64,000 nucleotides of DNA, taken from the NCBI RefSeq assembly GCF_023343835.1, contig NC_064437.1:47717972-47781971 (forward strand), read 5' to 3'. The translations under genes and the position numbers were made by a program. The first letter of the stretch is position 1. The number at the start of each line of letters is the position of its first letter. The notes below the pieces were generated by a model. That model saw nothing but the letters and a program-made list of their open reading frames with translations, was not told the origin of the DNA and searched no databases. Below, piece after piece: positions 12,340 through 23,300 of the stretch. This DNA comes from Lagopus muta. Lineage: Eukaryota; Chordata; Aves; Galliformes; Phasianidae.

Positions 12340-14480
12340 CATAGAATCACAAGGTTGGAAACGACCTATAACATCATCTAGTCCAACCATCTTCTCATTA
12401 CCACTGCTACCACAAGCTACTAAACCATATCTCGCAGCTCTTCATCCAGATGCCTCTTGAACACTGCCAGGGATGGCGACTCCACAACCTCCCTGGGCAG
12501 GTCATTCCAATACCTGACCACTCTCTGAGAGAAAAAGTTTTTCCTTGTGTCTAACCTAAACCTCCTCTGGTACAACTTGCGGCCATTTCCCCGGGTCCTG
12601 TTCGTTCCCTGAGAGAAGAGGCCAAATCCCTCTTCACCATAACCTCCCTTCAGGAGGTTGTAGAAGGCAATGAGGTCTCCCTTGAGCCTCCTCTTCTCCA
12701 GACTGAACAATCCCAGCTCCCTCAGTTGCTCCTCATAGGACCTGTGCTCCAGATCCCTCACCAGTTTCGTTGCCCTTCTCTGGACACGCTCCAGGGCCTC
12801 AATGTCTTTCCTGTAGTGAGGGGCCCAAAACTGAACACAATATTCGAGGTGTGGCCTCACCAGTGCTGAGCACAGAGGGATGATCACCTCCCTGCTCCTG
12901 CTGGCCACACTATTTCTAATGCAGGCCAGGATGCTGATGGCCCTCTTGGCCACCTGGGCACACTGTTGGCTTAAGTTCAGCCGAGCATCAACCAACACCC
13001 CCAGTCCCTTTCCTCTTCACAATCATCCAGCCACTCGTCCATAAGCCTATAACGCTGCAAGGGGTTGTTGTGGCCAAAATGCAGGACCCAACACTTGGCC
13101 TTGTTGAACCTCATCCCATTCACCTCAGCCCAGTGATCCAGCTTATCTAAATCCCTCTGAAAAGCCTCCCTACCCTCAGGCAGATCAACACCACCTCCCA
13201 ACTTGGTGTCATCTGCAAAGTTACGGAGGGTGCACTCAATCCCCTCATCTAGGTCATCAATAAAGACATTAAACAAGATGGGCCCCGGTACTGACCCCTG
13301 GGGGACACCACTTGAAACGGGTCACCAGCTAGACTTAAATCCATTAACCACTACCAGCTGGGCAAGGCTCTCTAGCCAGTTCCTTACCCAAAGGAGTGTA
13401 TACCTGCCCAGACCACAGGCAGCCAGTTTCCCCAGAAGAAGCCTGTGAGAGACTGTTGTTAAAGGCTTTGCTGAAGTCAAGGTAGACTACATCAACAGCC
13501 CTTCCCTCATCTACCAGTCTGGTCACCCAGTCGTAGAAGGAGATGAGGTTGGTCAAGCATGACCTGCATGAACAAGCACGACCAAGCATGAACCTGTGCT
13601 GGCTGGGCCTGATCCCCGGGACACCACACACGTGCTGTGTGATCTCACCCAAGATGATTTGCTCCATTACTTTCCCCAGTACCGAGGTCAGGCTAACAGG
13701 CCTATAGTTCCCCAGATCCTCCTTACGGCCCTTCCTGTAGATGGGAGTCACATCAGCAACCCTCCAATCCTCTGGGACCTCTCCAGTTAACCAGGAGTGC
13801 TGACACATGGCCAAGAGCAGCTCGGCAGTCACCCCTGCCAGCTCCCTCAGCACCCAAGGGTGCAGCCCATCCAGTCCCATGGACTTGTGACAGTCCAGAT
13901 GGAGGAGAAGCTCTCTGACTGTCTCTACCTGAATTGCTGGGGGTAGATTCTGAGTAGCATCCCACACTTCCAGATCAGGGTGTAAAATGCCCGAGGATAA
14001 CTGGTCTGGCTATTAAAGGCAGATGTAGAGAAGGCATTGAGTACCTCAGCCTTCCCCTTGTCCTCAGTGGCCGCATTCCTTGCTGCATCAAGTACAGGAT
14101 GAAAATTATCCTTGTTTCTTCTTTTGCTGTGATATATTTATAAAAGGATTTTTTATTGTCTTTTACTGCAGTGGCCAATCTGAGTTCAAGTTGGGCTTTT
14201 GCCTTCCTAGTTCCTCCCTGCATACCTTAGCTACTTCCTTGTAATCTCCCCAAGTAGCCTGTCCCTTCTTGCAGAGGACGTAGACTCTCTTTTTCTCCCT
14301 GAGTCTCAACAGTAGTTCCTGGCTCATCCACACTGGTCGTCTACCCCTACAGCTCACCTTACGGCACTCAGGGACAGCCTGTTCTTGTGCCTTTAAGATT
14401 TCCATTTTGAGGAGCGTCCAGGCTTCCTGGACCCCTTTACCCTTAAGAAGAGAATTCAGGGCAGGTGAGCGAAGCATGGC
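12340..14480 (-). mobile_element. Long, decayed CR1 LINE with reverse-transcriptase coding
   Basis: CR1 is the main avian non-LTR retrotransposon. Reading the minus strand from about 14480 to 12340, the pieces follow CR1 ORF2 order: the linker before RT (14477-14163, 14223-13975), RT fingers and palm with NYRPVSLTSVLGKVMEQIIL and VVYLDFSKAF (13967-13344), the catalytic FADD at about 13219-13208 (frame 13276-12977), then the C-terminal region with [19 protein letters not shown] (12998-12420). The 3' end at 12340 carries the usual CR1 terminal sequence. The coding is broken: frame changes near 13970, 13440-13480 and 12990 and in-frame stops, so it is inactive. The 5' half (ORF1, endonuclease) is missing. 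It is unusually long for a 5'-truncated family. Confidence 0.93.
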
Positions 14481-15129
14481 CTGACATCCTCACCTGCTGG
14501 AGGTGGGAGGGCCTTGGAACCTCCATCATAGCTGTAACTTTCCAGGATTTTGACATCACTTACCTCAGTTTTCCAATGATGCACTTCCTGGTGGTCACCC
14601 AGGAGCAACGTATCCCAGCATCATTTCTTTGGGATTCAGGGTCATGCTGAGTCTATTTCAGGTGATCAAATGGCAGCTAAATAGCTGTTATCGAGATCAT
14701 TGCTGCTTAATCCATCAGCTCGAAAAGACAGAAGCACAACATTAGGGCCGTGAGTCTGCCCCTGTTCCTGCCTGTCACAATGATCACGCACCAAGTGCGG
14801 GTCCCAGGTGACCTAGAAAAGGGTGGGCAGCACTGCTGACGGAGCACCAGAGAGCAGGGTTTTGCAAAAAACTATTTTAGGAGAACCAAAAAAGACAAAC
14901 CACGTGAGATTAGCAGATGTGTTTGTTACAATGCCAAACTGTCATGTCACAGCTGTTGTCACTCCATTATGAAATCCTGCTTGTTCTGCAAAGCGCTATG
15001 GTTTTCCATATAGCTTAACGACAAATAAAAGTTTGACAGGTTGCTGTAGTTAAGAATTCTGAGCCAGGGAGGGCTGGGTCAGAAGCAACGGCAGCGCTCA
15101 GCAACAAAGAGACCGGATCCACAGCACAG
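14481..15129. other. Intergenic DNA between the long CR1 and the CpG island
   Basis: No coding signal. It would be the natural place for sequence just outside a promoter at 15.1-15.9 kb. Confidence 0.5.
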
Positions 15130-15970
15130 CATTCGTGCGTATACAGGACACTGAGCTTCACGTATGCATTTACAGACATGCACGAGCACAGGGGCTCGCG
15201 CTCCCCAGAGCTCAGCACGCGCAGCAATCAGGTCGGGGGCAGCGCTGGGCTGCAGGGGCCCGCGCTCAGCAGGGGCGGCACGGGAACTGGAAGGGGCGGC
15301 TCCGGCGGCAGCACGCTGCACGCCCCGCGTGTTTGGGCCGCGTTGCAGCCGGGTGCGGGCGGGGCCCGGGGCGCGGCGGGAGGGCGGCCCCGCAAGCGGA
15401 GCCGAAACGCAGAGGCCGGGCCGCGGATTGGGCTAAGCGGGATCACACAAGGCAGGCGAGCCGCCGATTGGCCCTGCGCGGGTCAGGAGCTGCGGGCTGC
15501 TGTAAACAGCCGGGGCCGTCACGCTCTGGGAGGCCGTGGGCTGACCGACAGTAACCTCCAGGCAAACTCAGCCTGCCCCACCTCCCCGTTGTTTTTTTTT
15601 GTGCACCGTCAGCCGTTGCGGCTGGGCTCAGCCAATGGGCGGGAGCAGCGTGCGCAGGGCTGCGCCAGCCGGGGGCCGAACTGCCTGGCGCCAGCCGGGG
15701 GGTGGGGAGGGGGGTCGCCGCATCCACGTGTCCGCGGGTCTGGCCGGTGCCGAGGGCTCCCGGACAGACGGAGAGGGAAGGATGCAAGGGGCCGTGCCCG
15801 CAGCCCCCCACCTGGCCGCCCGCAGGCTGCGCCCTCGGTCCCTCCCGCTGGTGGGTGCGAACAAGCGGTCGCTTGTTTCTCTGCCCTCTCTTCCCAGCAG
15901 CTCCTTAACCCGTCCGAGCCCGGTGGATGGGAGATCCACAAAAAAGCAGAGTTAGGGTGCGTCGGGATGG
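15130..15970. promoter_or_regulatory. CpG island downstream of SCD, candidate divergent promoter of an unannotated transcript
   Basis: This GC- and CpG-dense block lies about 1.1 kb beyond the predicted SCD cleavage site. CCAAT boxes face both ways: minus strand at 15427-15431 and 15467-15471, plus strand at 15632-15636. The last is followed at once by a GC box (GGGCGG at 15638-15643). That arrangement suggests two-directional initiation. Several long frames cross it on both strands (up to 332 codons), but they are low-complexity Gly/Arg/Ala/Pro strings with no family resemblance, so I do not call a protein. In human, the lncRNA OLMALINC occupies a similar place beyond SCD. Equivalence is only positional and unproven. 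Confidence 0.6.
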
Positions 15971-17059
15971 CACCCCGAATTCATAGATCACGCAGAGAAG
16001 GGGGAACAGGAATCGCTTTAAAACGCTTCCAGGCAGCGAGCTCAGTGCTGAGCTGGCAGCACCAGAGGGCCGGAAGGTGTACTTTGGGCAGGGAATTTAA
16101 TGACAGCCTTGGAGAAAAAGGGAGAGGCAGAGATCTGAGCTCTGCTCTCGTGAAACGCAGGCAGAGGGATCATTAACTTTATTTTTAGGCTTTTCTGAAT
16201 AATTGGGGTTGGAGATGGGCCTTCTGCGTCGTTTGTTTTCAGAGGGTTGTGCTGAATGAGAAGAGCGCTGGATATGACAAGCAGCAGCACTTCGCCAGCC
16301 CAGAGCAGCCATGCAGCCCCCATTGTGCCCCCCGCCCTGGGGCAGAGCGCTGTGGTCGGCCGGAGCTCAGCCTGGGAAGCGGAGCATGGGCCTTTTGTGC
16401 CCAGATCCACACGCTGTGTGCAGGGCCGCAGTGCCTCCGTGCTGTGTGCACCCGGCATCCAAGTGGAGCAAGTTGGGCCTAAGCAGCGTGGGCCTCACTC
16501 CCCATTTCTGTCTGAAGGGTGCTTGGGTGAGGCAGGAGAGAAGCAACCAGCAATTAAAGCGATATTTGGTGGGGGGATTGCCCCTTTTTCTTTCACTTCC
16601 CTCCAGCTTCTAAAAGTGAGGGGGAGAGCAGGGCCGGCAGCAGCAGGAAAATTCCCCTGGCCGAGGTGAATGAACTCGTGTGACGTGGGGCCGGGCTGCC
16701 GGTATTACGTGTTGTGCCGCATGCACGGCTGGCGGCCACGGGTGCTGGCAGAGGGCCCGGCTGGGTAACCTGCAGTAACCCGCGGCGCAGGCAGCCGGCA
16801 GCAGGCATGCAGGGAGGGAGCAGCCATCATGAGCTGCTCACTCAGCACCCTTATGGAGGCAGAGGGTGATCTCCCCTTCCTTGCCAACAGTGGGAGGGAG
16901 CAGGACTGAGGATTGGCATCTTTTAGCCCAAGTACACAGAATATCCCGCTTTGGCAGGGACCCATGAGGACTGCTGAGGCCAGCTCAGCAAAAGGCGTGG
17001 GTGACAGTGTGCCTCCTAAGTTCTCGTGCTTAGTCCAGTCCCGCTCGTCACGCTGGAAG
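15971..17059. other. Spacer between the CpG island and the SCD 3' end
   Basis: Moderately GC-rich with several short open frames on both strands but no recognised protein. It could contain the first exon or intron of a plus-strand transcript started in the CpG island. Confidence 0.45.
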
Positions 17060-17083
17060 TCCAACAGGTCTTAAAGTAACATT

Positions 17084-17089
17084 TTTATT
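17084..17089 (-). terminator. SCD: Putative SCD polyadenylation signal AATAAA
   Basis: The plus strand reads TTTATT here, giving AATAAA on the SCD strand. It lies about 3.0 kb after the stop codon. A second TTTATT occurs near 16177 and could mark a longer form. Confidence 0.5.
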
Positions 17090-17612
17090 ATGAACAAATA
17101 AAATTTCAGATCAGCACAACCAGATGTCTGTTTCCATATTAGTAGAAATTATTTCAAAAAGTTTTTTTTTTTTTTTTTCCTTTTCCAGTACACAAAACAG
17201 AGAGATACTACTATGCAGAAATCCCTAAGCTGTGAAAAATTGTATCCTACTCTCAAGTGACAGAGCTCAGGCAGCGTGCAGGTTCAGCTCTCCAGTCCTT
17301 CCCCGAGCACCCAACACTTGCTCTCTGTGATACCACCGGGATTGGGAACGGGCCTGGAAAGTGCTTCCTCCAGCATCAGTGTGCACATGGTGCGCTGCTG
17401 CCTGCCTCCCTCCCGCTCCCTGTGGGCAGCGTGCAGCCCTGTGCAGGGAAACTGAGGCATGACATGACACTGTCCCAGATGGCACAGCAGGCAGGTGCTC
17501 ACCTGGGCTCAGGGAACGGCTCTGCTGCCACCTCATCCGCTTCTACCTCTCACAGACTCATTTACAGTGAACATACAGACGATGCATCCAGGATACAAAC
17601 ATGCCACCAAAA

Positions 17613-17634
17613 ATATATATATATATATATATAT
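17613..17634. repeat. (AT)11 microsatellite in the SCD 3' UTR
   Basis: Eleven perfect AT units inside the predicted SCD 3' UTR, close to its distal end. Length is probably variable between individuals. Confidence 0.95.
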
Positions 17635-20112
17635 CTCAAACAAAAGTCTACCTAAAATGTTCTATCTGTTTCTTAATCTAACAAAAATTTCTAACTCAAG
17701 TACATTCAAAATCACCTGCACCCACAGTTCAATGTAGGCAATTAAATAATTAAGAAACCCCTCAAATGTTCATAATTCAGCAAAAAAAAAAAATCCCAAA
17801 AAACCAACAAAACAAAAAACAGCAAACAGCTGTCAATACTTCTATGTATATTAAAGGAAGATTTAAGGCACCCAGAGATATTTGCCAATCCACCTTGAAA
17901 GTGACTGGGCAAACACCAGGACTGTTTGGTTACTGTTCCTCAGCTTCCACCCTAATTCCAAATTCTGGACCCAAATCAGCACTTGAAATTCAAAAGGAAC
18001 CCTTGGTGTCAGTCAGGCCCTGCTTTCTCTGCTGGGAGGACGTGAGCTGTTGCAGCATGTCACGCACACTTATCTGCCACAGGGTATGTCGTGCCGCAGG
18101 CTGAGGGCACCAAGAGCAAGTAATCGCTCTCCTCACCTTCCCCCCTTCACAGGACTGTCTGGAGCACCTCATCCTCTCTGGAGACTTTAAGGAGTTCACA
18201 GGGGTTTGGTGAAGGCAGCCCACAGTTGCAGAGCTAAGGGTGTTTCTCCCCTTTGACCCCAACAAAGCAGCAGGGCTGTAAGGATGTTGCCTTTAGTCTG
18301 GTGCCGCTACCTTTGGGATGCTGTGAGCTCCACGTCACAGCCCTCAGCTGGAGATCACATCAGCCCTGGTACCCCAGAGCAGAAGGGTCCTACTGATGAG
18401 CAGTGACAAGGATGCGGCAGGGAGGGGAAAGGAGAGGAGAGTCCTGAGCTAAAGAGAGTTACAGAGAGCATTGCAAAGCTGTCCTGGTTCCCACATGTCT
18501 CGGAGCAGCAAAGCCGCAGCAGCTGGCTGCAGGGAGGCTTGCCAGGCTGCTCTGTAGGGAGCGTGGCAAGGGGCCAGGCGGATGAGCTGCCCCCAGAACC
18601 AGGGGGATGCCGCCAATCTGCTCCAATGTTACCCCTTCCTGTCACCTCTTATGCTTTCCTCCGGTTCCATCCATGTGTTTAAGCAACATAATTGATACTA
18701 TTGCTACAACTAATTGCAAAAATAAAAGTGGATAATGGTGAGGGAAGCTGAGGAGGAAAAAAAAAAAAGCACATTCAGCCTGGTGAGGGGCCACTGTGCC
18801 CACGATCCAACTGCCTGAACTCCTGCTGCAGTCTGTGCAGCTTACAGGAAACAACACCCACAGGAACTTCTTTTTCCCAACACGCCCTTCAGCTGCCTGC
18901 CCACGCTGTCTCAGGCCCGGGTGATATAACCGACCTTTGCGCTGCCTCACCACCCGCGCTGCCTGCATAGCGGGACAGCAGCTTGCTCACCAGGCTGAGC
19001 AGCAGGCTGGCAGTCACAGGGGGCCAGGAAACAAGCCAAGGGGCTAAGGAGGAGCTGCGTTCTCTTCCTGTGTTCTCTAGAGAGTGCATCCCCATCCCTC
19101 AGGGAGCTGGGGACTGCAAAACCCCCTCAGCTCCTTGCCACCTCGCTCCATCTCAGTGTTTGTCAGGCACTTGTTAATCGAGAGCCCATGCAGAGGGAAA
19201 GACATGCTTTGTAAGTCTTCCAAGATGTCCTCACACCTCCTGAGCACACAGGTGCTCCCTCGCCATACCAGCCATATCTCCTGTGTCCCTGCACCCAGAC
19301 CCTGGGGCACACAGAGACAACAGGACATCTGTGGGGACACTGTTCCTCCAGCATGTAAAGCAGCTTAATACAGTGGTGAAGCTTTGGTTTACATCCTTCT
19401 CCCCCTCTCAGTTTTGGCACATCCTATTTGCTGGCAAAATCTTGGCTGCACCCAACAAAACCACCCAAGACCTGCCTGGAGCTCTCAGACACCTTTGGGG
19501 CTCTCCTCCCACCACCAGAGGGCTGAGAGGTGGGGAGGAGACCACTCCCCACACTCTGCACCCAACAGTAAGGGAAAGGGACAGGGCTGCTTATCCCAGA
19601 CAGCTGTTTAGCCATGCCAAGCATCAGCAGCCCTTCAGAAAGGAGGGACAGAGGAAGGAGAGGTGGGAATTTTGGGGAGATGGTCACACTGACTTTGGCT
19701 TAACTCTTCAGCTGGATGGTATGGGCATCCCTCAGCACTGTGGTATGCAGAGGGCTGCAATGGCCCAGGCTGCTTCCCACCAGCTCCTCCACCTGGGGAG
19801 GCAGGGATGAAGTAAAGCAGAAGACAGGGCAGAGGAATTAGAAATGAGAACAAAAAGGGACAGGGGAGGGGGAAAGGGGTAGCCTGGTGTTACAGAGGCA
19901 GAGCTCCAGGTCTTAAATACATCACGTAAAATACACCATGGAGGAGGTTAAAACTCATTATCATTATCGTAAGCAAACTGGTAGCATTATTCAGTAGTTA
20001 GTAAACAGAACATTAAACCTTTGTCCAGCGTGTTCAGAGGGATCAGGAAAGGAGAAAGGGAGAAAAAGGAGGAAGGAGAGGTGTGGATGTGTGTGCGAAG
20101 GGGAGTAGGAAC

Positions 20113-20312
20113 TCAGCCGCTCTTGTGACTCCCATCTCCAGTCCGCATTTTCCGGGCCAAGATGACCTCTTTGGAGACCTTCTTGCGATCACTGGCCAGC
20201 CCCAGGAGGCACATGAGGTCGATGAAGGCTGTGGTTAAATTGAAGCGCCAGCCAAACTCACTGGTGGAGTAGTCGTAGGGGAATGTATGGTGGTAGTTGT
20301 GGAAACCTTCTC
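20113..20312 (-). CDS. SCD: SCD coding exon 6 (residues 292-357), third histidine box and stop
   Basis: The 200 coding bases begin GEGFHNYHHTFPYDYSTSEF, holding the third HXXHH histidine box. They run through LGLASDRKKVSKEVILARK to the conserved end GDGSHKSG and a TGA at 20115-20113. The acceptor is TTTGCAG|GA. The exon continues without a break into a 3' UTR of about 3 kb. Confidence 0.97.
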
Positions 20313-23300
20313 CTGCAAAACAAGACCAAGGAGAAGATGGGAAGAGCTCTAGGCTAGGGCCCCTTTCACTTGGCCCAAGCACCACAGCCCTCCAACAGGC
20401 TCTGGATTGGTTCTAGGTTGCTCTCTCCTCTCAGCGCAGTTTTTCCTCTGTGAATTTGCCCCATTTCATTTGGAAATAGTCCAGCACTAGAGGAAGCCTG
20501 TGCTGGCCCAAAAGAGGCGATGACAGCCAGAGAGGACTTATGAGACTTTGGCAGAAAATGAGCATGCAGCCAGGAGCCTATAAAACTTCTTGTTCATAGA
20601 CTGCACCAATAAATTGGGGGAATCCTAATGGATTTTCCTCTGCCACAATAAGACACCTTCTAGTATAGGTTGAGCTACCTGACAGACCTGCATCAAGTCC
20701 ATGACAAACCAAGAGAGGCCAATTAACAGTCCTAATGCCAAAATCGAGAAGGTGTTTCCAGATGGGAGCAATGCAGAGAGACCTCTACGAAGCAATCTAC
20801 ATAAGCCAGTTGTCCTCTGCTCTAGAGAGTGTTAGGGTGGGCTTCAATGCCCAATTACATTGCCTGGACTCCTGCTCCTACCCCCTGGCTCTCTGTAGTA
20901 AAAATCCCTCTCTACTAAAACCTTAAGAATAGATCTTTTAGTGATGGAAATCAGTGCAGCAACTGTAATATACAGGGATGTACAGCAGCTGAGATTTGAG
21001 TTTAGGGGAACAGATATGGGCAAATGCTAGGATATACTTTCCTTGATTCTCAGAATTTGGGAAAATGCACGAGATCTGGCTTGTCTCATCTTCTAGTAGC
21101 CCCAGATCACTGGCCACGCTAAGAGCACATCCAAATACGCATCTGCTGGTTTTTAAGATGATAAATCTAAGAGAGATAAGCTGAGACTGCAGAGCAAATT
21201 TTTTGGTCTGGTAAACAGGGCAGAGAGACCTTGGAGCAAGGTAAATAAAAAAACTGCTATTGAGATAAGGAGGTGCTAAGTCTAACAGAGTCTTTTCCAG
21301 GCTGCAGAGAGGCTAGTGGAAGCTGATAACCCCACTGCCCTTATGTACTCACTGACTAGACTGGGAAACACGTCCACATACAAAAGCTGCAGGGCAGGAG
21401 AGGAATGATGTAGGGGAAATGAGGACACCTGGATTCACAGAAATCTCCATAAACAGCTGCAGCACCAGCAGTGAAAATCATGGATGCTGAACGTACCTAG
21501 GGCCCCCACGCTGACCAGTGGGTTCTCCCGTGGGTTGATGTTCTGATCATACGGCCGATTGCCAAACATGTGAGCAGCACTGTTCACTAGCCAGGTGGCA
21601 TTGAGCCCTAAGGTGTAGCGCAGGATGGCTGGAATGAAGAAGCTGATGATGATGGATTCATCCCAGAAGTACCAGGGCACTACAGTGGGCAGCGTGAAGC
21701 ACAGCAACACCACCGATGGCTTGTAGTATCTGGAAAAGAAGGGACCAGGAGGAAACTGTTCAGTGGCAGATGCAGGGCTGGTTCAGTCCTCCCTTGGGAG
21801 ATTTTTTTGTCTGAGTCATACAGGGAAAATCAAGTGCAGAAATATCTCAATGCTGAGTCCCATATATTTTACCCTGGGTGCACAGAAGCCCTTGCTGGAG
21901 ACTTCCAAGTCTTACCTCTGAGCAAGAGATGTGGACTAAACTCCTGCCACACATATGTCCCAGCCACACATATGTAGAAATGTCCCCATCACAGTAAGTC
22001 CAGACACCAATTGCTGCCTTTTTCCCGATCTCCCATTTATCCCTTAGCTATGCTGGTCTCTATAAGGCAGTGCCACATTTGCAGAAGGTTCCACGGAAAG
22101 TCTGTTCTCCAGCTCTGGCCAAGTGCTGCATCTCCTCCTCGCACTTGGCCCTGTCTGCCAGTACCCCACAGACAAATGCAAGCAGAAGATGCTTGCCCTG
22201 TTCAAATAGCTGAGCATACTGGGTCTCTCACACTGGAAGGATAGGAGTAGGGGAAGCTGAGCCACTCTGGTGATCCACAAGCAAAATTCACAAAAAGTAG
22301 GAGAGCAGCCCTGGTGACAAGCTCATCTTCTCCAAAGGTGAGCCCCAGTACAGCCCCAGACAGATGACAGACACTCCACACAGGAGGCACAAATGAATCA
22401 AGACTGTCCTTCTTAGTGACTGCCCCTCTCATGTCCCCATTTTCAACTCATCTTTCATCTCTTTCCAGCAGACCGATGGGAGGGAGGCAGAGGCATGACC
22501 TGGAACATGAACCACAGTTTCTCCAGGGATGGCCCAGAGGCACTCATAGGTGGGTTCTGGGCCAGCCCAGGCAGCAGGGGGATTGTGGGCAAGCAGGCAT
22601 GAAAGTGGCTTGTGGTAAGAAACTCAGCCCATGAGTGAGATGCTACAAGGCTGGAAGGTGAGAAAGGGGTGTGGGAGGGCTGGAACCCTGGCACCAGCTT
22701 CTAAATGCTTCCTATAGAAGAGGCACAGCTGACTTCTCACAGAGCTCATCCCATGGCAAAGCCTCAGGCAGACCAAGGACTCACATTCCTCACATGACAT
22801 CCCACCTCCTTTCACAGTCCACCAAAGGAGCTCCCTAGCTCGCTTATGGGGTTCCCACTCTATCCCACACCCCACTACTTACCTCCGCTGGAACATCACC
22901 ACTTTGTCAGCCTTTAAGTCACTCAGGTCCAGCTTCTGGCCCTTCTCTATGACATCTGGGTGTTTGCGTACCAGCAGCCAGCCGATGTGGGAGAAGAAGA
23001 AGCCCCGCATAGCATTGTGAGGGTCTGCATCTGTCTCAGAGAACTTGTGATGGACACGGTGATCCCGGGCCCACTCATAGATGTCATTCTGCAAGGCAAG
23101 ATGAGCAGAAACTTAGGGCTAAGGCTTGAGATGCTCCCTTCAAAGTTACAAAAGGGCCTACAAAATCCTGTTAACGTGAATGTGTATTAGTCATTCTGTC
23201 TTTCTTTAGGATTTGAGGTTTTTGACTTTTAAAGCAGAGGTTGGATCTTCTTTGTTCTTCAGCATCTGCTTCTTTTTTCTTTTTAATTCTCTTACTCTCT

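Larger units (their letters stand above)
17060..20112 (-). other. SCD: Predicted SCD 3' untranslated region
   Basis: About 3.05 kb follows the stop codon before the first AATAAA that I found on the minus strand (17089-17084). Mammalian SCD mRNAs also have 3' UTRs of several kilobases, so this length fits the family. The stretch holds no convincing ORF. It includes a (TA)n run at 17613-17634, a T17 tract at 17162-17178 and AT-rich DNA at 17640-17830. On the mRNA strand the last part gives scattered AUUUA elements. The exact cleavage site (about 17060) is inferred from the hexamer. Confidence 0.6.

Noticed and set aside
12420-14477. Possible independent reverse-transcriptase or retroviral gene
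   Set aside because: Order, motifs and 3' end are those of a CR1 LINE; no LTR, gag, protease, integrase or envelope is present.
15178-16176. 332-codon open frame on the plus strand in the CpG island
   Set aside because: Low-complexity Gly/Arg/Ala/Pro composition, long overlapping frames on the other strand, no domain. It is what GC-rich DNA gives by chance.
1-17059. WNT8B expected from human synteny below SCD
   Set aside because: No Cys-rich Wnt exon found on either strand. The gene probably lies beyond the left edge.
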